Assembly (NCBI GenBank): GCA_003184365.1
Contig: NKYR01000063.1
Coordinates: 157,682-221,681 of the forward strand
Reading direction: 5' to 3'
DNA from: Evernia prunastri
Lineage: Eukaryota; Ascomycota; Lecanoromycetes; Lecanorales; Parmeliaceae
DNA length: 64,000 nucleotides
Position numbers and translations under genes: made by a program. Positions 57,072-64,000 of this stretch are shown piece after piece; position 1 is the stretch's first letter; every line of letters begins with the position of its first letter. The notes beneath the pieces were generated by a model, which was not told the DNA's origin, searched no databases, and saw only the letters and a list, made by a program, of their open reading frames with translations.

Positions 57072-57843
57072 ATGGCCGCACCACCTGAACGAACGCTTCA
57101 GGATCTCAACGGAGTATGGACGATGGTTTGTTTCTCCAAGCCCAATTGCTTCTCCAATGCTGACATGCCCTGAGAACAAATCTCTTTCCGATGACTACGA
57201 TCGTATACTCCAGATGGTATCCTTCCTTCACTTCCTTTACCATAATCAGCTCCACCTCTAACACCCCATCTAGCAAGGCGTTTCCTGGTTCCTCCGCAAA
57301 GCCATCTCCTACGCCACAATAACTCTCACCATAACACAATACATCGACGACACCGCCGAAAAATACTCCCACTTCGACATTCATCAAGTAGCCACCGGCG
57401 GCGTTGGAGGCACGACGGAAAGACGCATTCTCGACTGGACCTTCCGCGAGCATCAAGACAAGATATTCGGAAAGGTCAAGGGTAAGAGTCGGTGGATCAA
57501 GCTGAAGGATGTTGATGATGATGATTTCCTGAAGACCGGCTTCGACGATATGGAAGGGGATCATGTGCAGGCTTGGGCGGAGAGCATCGACAACGGGTGG
57601 ACGGCTAATCAGACTTGGGGCTTTGAGGAAGTGGATGGCAAAAGGCACTATGTGAGGCATGTTGTCGTGAGGAAGGGGGATGATTGGAAGCTAGCGAGGT
57701 TGGTGTATGATTACAAAGGGTAAGCTTTGAAGCCTCCGTTTGTCGGCTGTGGGACGTATCCATGGATCCGAAGTGCTAATCGCTCGACTAGGCCTTTGGA
57801 AAAGAAGTCCGGTGCGGATGACGGCCTTGCGTACGGAGAATAA
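57072..57843 (+). CDS. Lipocalin/calycin-like fungal protein of unknown function
   Basis: Exons 57072-57125, 57175-57216, 57274-57719, 57792-57843; 197 residues with all phases consistent. It starts MAAPPERTLQDLNGVWTMNK, then 'LSDDYDRILQMQGVSWFLRK' and AISYATITLTITQY. This pattern (a short N-terminal 'L-x-G-x-W-x-x-N' and 'Q-G-V-x-W-x-x-R-K-A') is common to a fungal family with a predicted beta-barrel of the lipocalin type. 'GGTTERRILDWTFREHQDKI' and 'YVRHVVVRKGDDWKLARLVY' are the following strands. No signal peptide is seen, so a cytosolic small-ligand binder is possible. The role is not known. Confidence 0.75.
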
Positions 57844-58555
57844 GCGCCGCTGCTACTCTCGTTACGAGTAATGATGAAAAAAGAACGGAGTTGCTGGGCA
57901 GAAACTTGGAAAGACGTGAGATTGATGTACTTCTTTGGTATCCTGGACATCGAATGGCGTTCTTGACAGCATTGTATTATCGCATTGGGAGGAATATACT
58001 TGACCTCAACGTCAGGAGCGAAATCGCCACAGGCTTATCGATCTGTCATTATTCATATAAAAGCGTCCAAGTTCATGCCCGTTGGGCGCACTGTCGTTCG
58101 AGCCATGAATGCCACAATACCGGCCGTGTGTAGCAACCGAGACCTCAAATGCTCAATTCTTGCCAGTATGCACCTTTAGTACGAAGAAGATATATCAAAA
58201 CCCACGCATGGAGAGAGCATATCAACTCCTCATGAGTGCTCAGAGGAAATCCTTTTCTGTGCCATACTAATTTGAAACTAGTCCTCCTTACTAGAGAGAA
58301 TGTGCTTTATTAACATCAAATAGTCTTCACTCGATATGTTTCGACATGAATAGTTCATTTCATCCGATTAGTATTCAAAAAGCTGAGCTCCTCGAACTTT
58401 TCTATTTTCTCAAGACTGGCTTGAGAAATCAAGCCCCTTTCCCTTGTCCATTCTGTTGAGCATCGCGTTAAAAAATTGAATCGTTTTCCCTCTCAGCCAA
58501 CCCAAAGCGAACGCATCCTTGCGCTCCATCGCCCCCGCGAGCGATCAACTACCTT
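57844..58555. other. Convergent intergenic stretch
   Basis: About 710 bp between two gene 3' ends; AT-rich toward the right. No supported feature. Confidence 0.4.
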
Positions 58556-59218
58556 TCACGTCTGTACCGATCCCACCAGATCATCTATCAAAAGGACCGC
58601 AGTACCCGCCGGCTCGAACGCGAAGGTCACATTCTGCAGCCCCTGGAACGTACTCTCAAAGCTCCCGAGCGTCGGTGGGTTCTGCACATCCACCGGCTCG
58701 GCCGGCACGAACTCAAACGTCTGTTTCGCGGCGACCTTGGCGGAACCCGCCTTGTACCCCGTGGCCGTTATGTTGCAGGGCACGGCGGCGTCGGCGACGT
58801 TGTTGAATCCCGCCGTGGTACAGCCGTAGTAGTAGCTGGTGAGGGCCAAAGACTTGATTTCCGAGCCGGGGTACTGGGTTGTCAAATTGCCAGGCTGGAT
58901 GAAGAGGCCGGCTTGGTTGGAATTCGAGTGCGGAAGGACGCCGTCGACGGATTCGCCGGCGACGCCCGATTGGGCGGTGTTGAAGTTGATGAAGGAGATG
59001 TTTCTGTAGATGCCGACGTTGTTCAGGAGGGTTCGACGGGAACGACGACGAGGTCGTCGAACTGGAGTGTGTCAGTATGACGAGGCTCTGTATGTGTCTG
59101 CGTTGGCAAAGGGTAGGTGGGGGCTCACGCTGGCATCGAAGGTCATTTTGGCTGCAGTGCTGCTCCTGATGAGGAGGGAGGACGCAAAGGCGAGTGTGGT
59201 GGTGAATGGGAGCTTCAT
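58556..59218 (-). pseudogene. Secreted protein gene with an apparent one-base frameshift
   Basis: Exon 1 (59129-59218) codes a signal peptide (MKLPFTTTLAFASSLL) and MTFDAS before a GTGAGC donor. Exon 2 from 59061 begins FDDLVVVPVEPS and meets TGA at 59025-59023. The neighbouring frame then codes a full family-like protein to the stop at 58556: 'LLNNVGIYRNISFINFNTA', 'VDGVLPHSNSNQAGLFIQPG', 'YYYGCTTAGFNNVADAAVPC'. The region between offers no donor of the needed phase, so a one-base indel in or near the CCC run at 59028-59032 is the simplest explanation. It may be a sequencing error or a real broken gene. The family is a secreted fungal protein type without known function. Confidence 0.6.
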
Positions 59219-60991
59219 CTTTTGTAGGAGAGAATTTGTAGCCTCTGTGGATGATGTGGCCGAAGAGCTGAGGTTGAAGGATAGGCTTGAAGATTATTGC
59301 GAAGAGTGCAGCTTGAAAAGAGGAAGATTTGTGGGCTTTGATAGGCTTTTATAGACGTAAGAGACACCAACCATTGGGAGCCATCCACGGAGAGAGGTGC
59401 CGATGGTGAAGTCACATTTCCTTGATGTTTGATCATGACGTGATGTGCAATACTGTACAGAATATAGTGGCCTGGCAAGACTTGCCAAACACGAAGATGA
59501 TGCTAAAGTCTCACGGAAATGCCGACTGCAGATTCTCCGAAGGAAGAGCTAGTCGTCATATCGCTCATGGAGGCTTGGACCGAGGTGGAGCTTTTTTTTG
59601 AAGGCATCCATGATGATGTCGTGACGTTTTCAGGCGGCACAGAGATAGCCGACGTTCCTTACACACACCGAAGAAACGCCATCGACGACTCGAAACGCTG
59701 ACGAAGTACATGCAGTGGACATCCACTCTCAAAAGCAACATCATATAACCACAATTGGATCGACTGCAACGTCAACAGGAGGGGGAAGAGATGGTAAGTA
59801 GATCGCTCATTGAGGCTTGGCTCTGAACCGAAGGCAGCTCTTGGAGGTGTTCATGATGCAGATGCTAAAAGAGTGATTTCTGGAGAGTAGCCGTAGTGGC
59901 GATTGGAAAGGGATTGTGCTTATTGGAGATACCCATGACGGAGGTAAGGGGGGAAGGCGATTCTTGGATAGACCGATGATGAAGAAGAAGGTGATAGTTC
60001 TTGAAAATGTCTAGGATGGAGGTGTGGAGAAGTCTAGAAGGATACCGAGGTGTGCGAGGTGTGAAAGGAATGCGATTCTTTGGATGATATGTGAAAAGAG
60101 GAAATTTCTTGAAGATGTCTGGAATGGAGTGATGTGGTGTGGAGAAGCCACAACTGCATGGACATGCTCGGTGACGGTTCGGCACCCTGGGGTAAGATCT
60201 CAGCGATTTCTCCATAATCCCGTATTTTATTTTCCGCCTGCACCACTCCCTTGCGTGGCGCCTGTGGACCACCGCGACTGTTCACATGCACTCGTACAAA
60301 GCAGGAAACGTCATCGGCTGACGGTGTTTACGGCAACCGTACAAAGCAAAGAAGCGTCATCGGCTGAATTTCTACTTTGTGAGAGCACATGCAGCGGGCA
60401 TCGATTTTCCAAAGCAACATCAGATAAATCGATTCCTAATCCAGCGTCTCTGCTCTCAACCTGATGCGCCATACCAAGCATCAACTCAATGTCAGCTACC
60501 AGTAGGGAGGGATCACCGCTCGAAGTATTGCCAGGCGGCGGGTGAAGTGCTCAAAAGCTTAGTATTGATTCATGGAGACAAATGCCTAATAGCTGTGGTG
60601 CTCATAAAAACGTGTCTCGCTGGCGTCATCTTAACAGAGATATGTGTATGTGTAAAGGCCTTTTCAATTTGCAGCTATTATTCTCACCAGCCTCAGAGCT
60701 GAAGGGAGTCAGAACGACTGCTAACATCACATTGGAGCTCTTCACTATTTCCGCCGTATGTGGGCCTCTCTATCCTGGCAAAGTTCAAACATCCAATCGT
60801 TCAACATTGGGTGTCAACCCTCCCTGTCCATTTGCCAGAGTGACATGTGAATGTTGATTGTTGGGTGTAAGTCAAGTTGATATAGCCTGGTAAACTGCCC
60901 ATTGCTCTGACAAGTGATGCCTCCGGTTAGATGCTAGGATGGGCGCCGTGTGGTGGAAGACCTTCGCACTGATGGCGGCTTGGAGTCGCTT
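59219..60991. repeat. Gene-free stretch with diverged internal repeats
   Basis: About 1.8 kb. Three sets of related copies are visible: 59957-60032 with 60072-60148 (about 115-bp spacing); 60293-60321 with 60338-60367 (45-bp spacing, both ending CGTCATCGGCTGA); and 59708-59748 with 60387-60427. A minus-strand frame across the first set encodes similar peptides twice but has no start, domain or splice context that I trust. Confidence 0.6.
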
Positions 60992-62401
60992 CTAACGAGT
61001 CAGCTCGGCCACTAAAGGACGTCCCCATTGGTACAATTTGTTGTCCAACGCATCATTGTCATCGGTCAGCTCATACACCCGCATATCGGCATGTGAAAGG
61101 CGTAGTAATCGCCGAACGCTTTCTGCAACCTGCATCCAAGATCGATCCGAACCCGCTTGTAGGCCAAATTCATGCAAAGTCAGGGTTTCGATCGTCTCTT
61201 TATGTACCTCGAGAAAGTCGATCAGATCCTCGATGGCAACCTCCATGTTGCAGAATTTGACTGACCGGAGCTTTGTGAGACATTAGTGGAAAGCTCGAAA
61301 GCGACGACCGAATGACTTACAGCAGGCCACTTGTTTATCAACACGCTCAGTGCCTCATCTGCAGGCAGGCAGAAATTGCTGAAGCCAAGCGATAGATTTG
61401 TCAATCGCTCCGCGAAAGGAAGGATCTCGAAAAGATTATCCATGTCTCCTGCCCGATATTTGTGACCCAGAGACCGCTCGTGAACTTCAAGCTGCAGGTC
61501 TAGACTCGTGAGGTGGAAGAATGCATCCTCACATATGTCCAAGAACTTACTGTTTATGAAGTCAGAGCCTTGGAGAGAAGAGAGCGGAAGTCCCATCTTG
61601 ACGGGCTCTGCTGCTACCGAGTTCGACGTGTTGCCGATATGAAGGTCCTTCAGCTGGACTTTGGCCAAATTCAGAGCTTCCAGAAGATGATGGAAAGGCC
61701 GACAATCCAAGCACTGATAGCGCTCTTTATCCGAGTCCTGGTATGACCAGTACGACACGCCATAAAGCGTGTCAGCGAAGCGCCGACTTGCGCTCCTTCC
61801 CGAAAATATGTAATACCGCGCGGATGCCTGGATGGCCCCCCTGTTACCGAAATCTTCTCCAGGTTCGGAAGACAGGTCAGTGCATTGCGTAGAACGAGCA
61901 GGTCTTCGCCATTGCGCAAGATGTTGTTCTGTTCCTCAAAGAGCTCACAGTAAAGATTGAACGCTCGTCTTGCCCGAAACTCTGAGACACTCGCGGGAAG
62001 AGCGGGGTGAAAGACCTTCCAATCGGTAAGACCGAGGACCAATTGGGTGTCGTCATAGATCATATGCTTGACCGTTTTACTGAAGAATTCATGCTGGCTA
62101 ATGTTCGCCAGAGCCTGCATAGAGGGCCGGCTAGGCGAGAAGTACACGACTTGATATAAGAGCATATCGCCAACGTTGGCAAATTTGTGGCATAATAGGC
62201 GAACTGCTCTGAGGTCCTTCCTATCGAGGCAGCGGAAAACATGTAGGAGCGTTTCGTTCGCTAGATCTTTGATTTCACCTAATGTCTGGATTAGCACTCC
62301 ATCCACAAAACAGAAACGCAGTACCTTCACATTTGTATTTGATATATACAAGATGCTTGGAGTGGTGAGAGATTATAGGGATCAAGGTGCATAGATGTCA
62401 T
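60992..62401 (-). CDS. F-box protein with leucine-rich C-terminal part
   Basis: Four minus-strand exons: 62350-62401, 61788-62278, 61321-61737, 60992-61270; 412 residues. The F-box is 'IKDLANETLLHVFRCLDRKD' followed by LRAVRLLCHKFANVGD. The middle contains 'LVLRNALTCLPNLEKISVTG' and 'HLTSLDLQLEVHERSL', and the end 'ETIETLTLHEFGL', in the style of irregular leucine-rich repeats. Such proteins select substrates for SCF ubiquitin ligases. The second intron (50 bp, GTCGGC donor, CTGAC branch) is needed to avoid a stop. The first exon (start ATG 62401) is the least certain part. Confidence 0.72.
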
Positions 62402-63186
62402 TCTTTGAACCGAACGTGGTCTTGCTGTAGCGCTTATTTGCCAAACAGCAAGATCAAAGTCCATATGACCGTCTCATCTTGACTTACCCTGCGGCTTCAC
62501 TGACAAGCTTGACATTGTTCTGCGATATCTAAGATCTTATGGTTTGCTTATAGCGTGAGCTGGGTTTGATTTGAAAAAATTGCAGGGAGTGAACAAAGCG
62601 AGGCGACAAGGTTGCACTCCGTGAGGTGAGTTTTTTAAAGGTCTTGCTTCTACAAACATTAGCATAGAGCTACTAGGTATTGAAAGGACATGAGCAGGCA
62701 TGACTGACTAGGTTGCTACAGATAACGACGGTGTCGAACTAGGTTAAGAGCAGGGCGACTAAAGACAGTGTATAAATAAAGAAAACATTTCTGGGTCACC
62801 CGTTGCGAATTAAGGCAATAAGGTCTCAAGTGTGTTCACGCTTGTCGTCAAGGCACTAAACTTTAGCATCGAAGTGAATGGATTCTGGAAGAAGAATTTA
62901 GGAAAAGCCAATACAATAGTTTCATTCATTGCCCACTATCCCATCTTCACCATTGGGGTATGTCACTTTGGCGCAGGGAGTGGTTCTAGTAAGTAGCCCC
63001 ATGGCTTTCCATATCCGATACAAGTCTTCTCACTTAAACCCATATACAACGGGCGTATTATTCTGGCCCATGACCACCTGTTCATAATCGAGGTCAGTAA
63101 GTAAGGTACCTTAGGTAGTGAGGTAGAAATCTGTTACATATGATGATCCTAGCCCTAGGTTAGCCCTAGCCTCTAGCCGAAACTCT
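62402..63186. other. Intergenic stretch before the retroelement
   Basis: About 785 bp with AT-rich sequence and the motif AAGGTACCTTAGGTAG at 63103-63118. No supported gene. Confidence 0.45.
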
Positions 63187-64000
63187 TTTTTTTTATTCTG
63201 AAGAGCAACTGTGGTGTACACCGGCCTGACCTGAACACCGTAGCAACCGGCTTTGTTGACGATATCGGTCTACTGACAGTAGGAGATTCCCCCGAGGACA
63301 ACTGCAATCATCTCAGAAGAATCCATGACGAAGTCTGCTTACCATGGGCCAAACGCCACGGCTCGGAGTTCGATCCCAAGAAATATCAGCTGATCCACCT
63401 CAGCAGAAAGCAGAGAGACGGCTTAGGCCCGTCCCTCCACCTTAATGCCACACAGTCCATCGAGGCGAGAGATTTCGTCACATATCTGGGAGTGCAAATA
63501 GACAGGAAACTTCGGTGGAACGACCGCATAAGAGAAATTCGCGCTAAGGCCACTAAGAGCATTGGAGCACTAGCAAGGATATCGGGATCCACCTGGGGTG
63601 GTAACTACAAGAGCATGCGTCAGCTATATCAGACGGTAGTGGTACCACAAATCTCGTATGGCTGCTCGGCCTGGTATCAGCCCGAAAACTCTCCAGGGCA
63701 CAACAAGTCTCACCTAGTAGCATTGCAAAGAATCCAATCGCTTGCGGCCAGAAGAATCACAGGGGCATTCAAGGCCACATCAACACCAGCCCTAGACATA
63801 GAGGCACATATCCTACCGGTCAAACAGCAGCTAGAGAAGCTAACCTCTGAGGCGGTGCTAAGGATTGCAACAAGCCCTTCCTATCATGATATCATTAAGG
63901 CTCGCATGGAGCGGTGGAAATCCAAGAGGAAGCCAAGGAAAAACAGGCTGACTAGCCCACTAGAGAGACATACCAATAGATTTGAATCCCTCTATGGCAA
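63187..64000 (+). mobile_element. 5'-truncated LINE retrotransposon, reverse transcriptase fragment
   Basis: From a thymine run at 63187-63196 to the window edge the frame is open for about 270 codons. It contains the reverse-transcriptase catalytic motif as GFVDDIGLL (63249 onward, the YxDD position with Phe), then 'FVTYLGVQIDRKLRWNDRIR', 'LYQTVVVPQISYGCSAWYQP', 'LQRIQSLAARRITGAFKATS', the post-palm/thumb region of fungal non-LTR elements of the Tad/I type. The finger and early palm are missing, so the copy is 5' truncated, as LINE copies often are; the rest continues beyond the window. The lack of stops argues for a recent copy or weak RIP. Confidence 0.85.

Noticed and set aside
59865..60272. 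Minus-strand 135-codon frame with repeated peptides (DIFKN / DIFKK)
   Set aside because: The peptide repeats simply reflect the DNA repeats; no plausible start, domain or codon bias.

Overview
The window is nuclear DNA of a filamentous ascomycete (Pezizomycotina; the class cannot be fixed from sequence alone). Genes lie on both strands, are separated by a few hundred bases, and are broken by short GT-AG introns, mostly 45-110 bp, with CTAAC/CTGAC-like branch sites. The gene content is typical of that group: a large Myb-containing Scm3, an Mcy1-type cysteine synthase, a DUF3602 protein, a GH128 glucanase and several F-box-type proteins. I rebuilt exon structures by hand from splice signals, reading frame and family conservation. 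Phase agrees at all junctions except one in the BAH gene and one in a secreted-protein gene.

Layout. 0-7 kb: 3' end of PEX13, a Mid2-like wall/membrane sensor, a 78-residue conserved-looking small protein, and the RNase P subunit RPP1. 7-17 kb: CK2 alpha, a DUF1295 membrane reductase-like protein, TFIIS, a mitochondrial NDUFAF7/MidA-type methyltransferase and an Mcy1-like cysteine synthase. 17-28 kb: the CENP-A chaperone Scm3, divergent from ATG6; cytosolic valyl-tRNA synthetase, with a possible non-AUG mitochondrial form; and a GPH sucrose/alpha-glucoside transporter with a 26-bp exon. 28.2-31 kb: a 2.8-kb gene-poor stretch. 31-46 kb: GH128 glucanase, DUF3602 protein, mitochondrial phosphate carrier, CBS-domain protein, BAH-PHD-like protein, an SDR/epimerase-like protein, DNA topoisomerase I, and ATP synthase gamma. 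46-64 kb: methylmalonate-semialdehyde dehydrogenase, COQ6 and a histidine phosphatase are mixed with four F-box or F-box-like genes, a lipocalin-like protein, a frameshifted secreted-protein gene, diverged repeats, and the start of a 5'-truncated LINE reverse transcriptase with an open frame to the window edge.

Functionally this is mostly core housekeeping sequence. Mitochondrial functions are over-represented (NDUFAF7-like, Mcy1-like, MIR1, ATP3, MMSDH, COQ6 and possibly a ValRS isoform). MMSDH and COQ6 share a 185-bp divergent promoter; RPP1/CK2 alpha, Scm3/ATG6 and TOP1/ATP3 are other divergent pairs. The right third looks more accessory. I found no gene cluster, CRISPR array, tRNA or rRNA that I could support, and no convincing new multi-gene system. 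The best leads are single-gene oddities: the ValRS non-AUG leader, the duplicated segment in Scm3, the altered zinc knuckle of TFIIS, and the frameshifted secreted gene.
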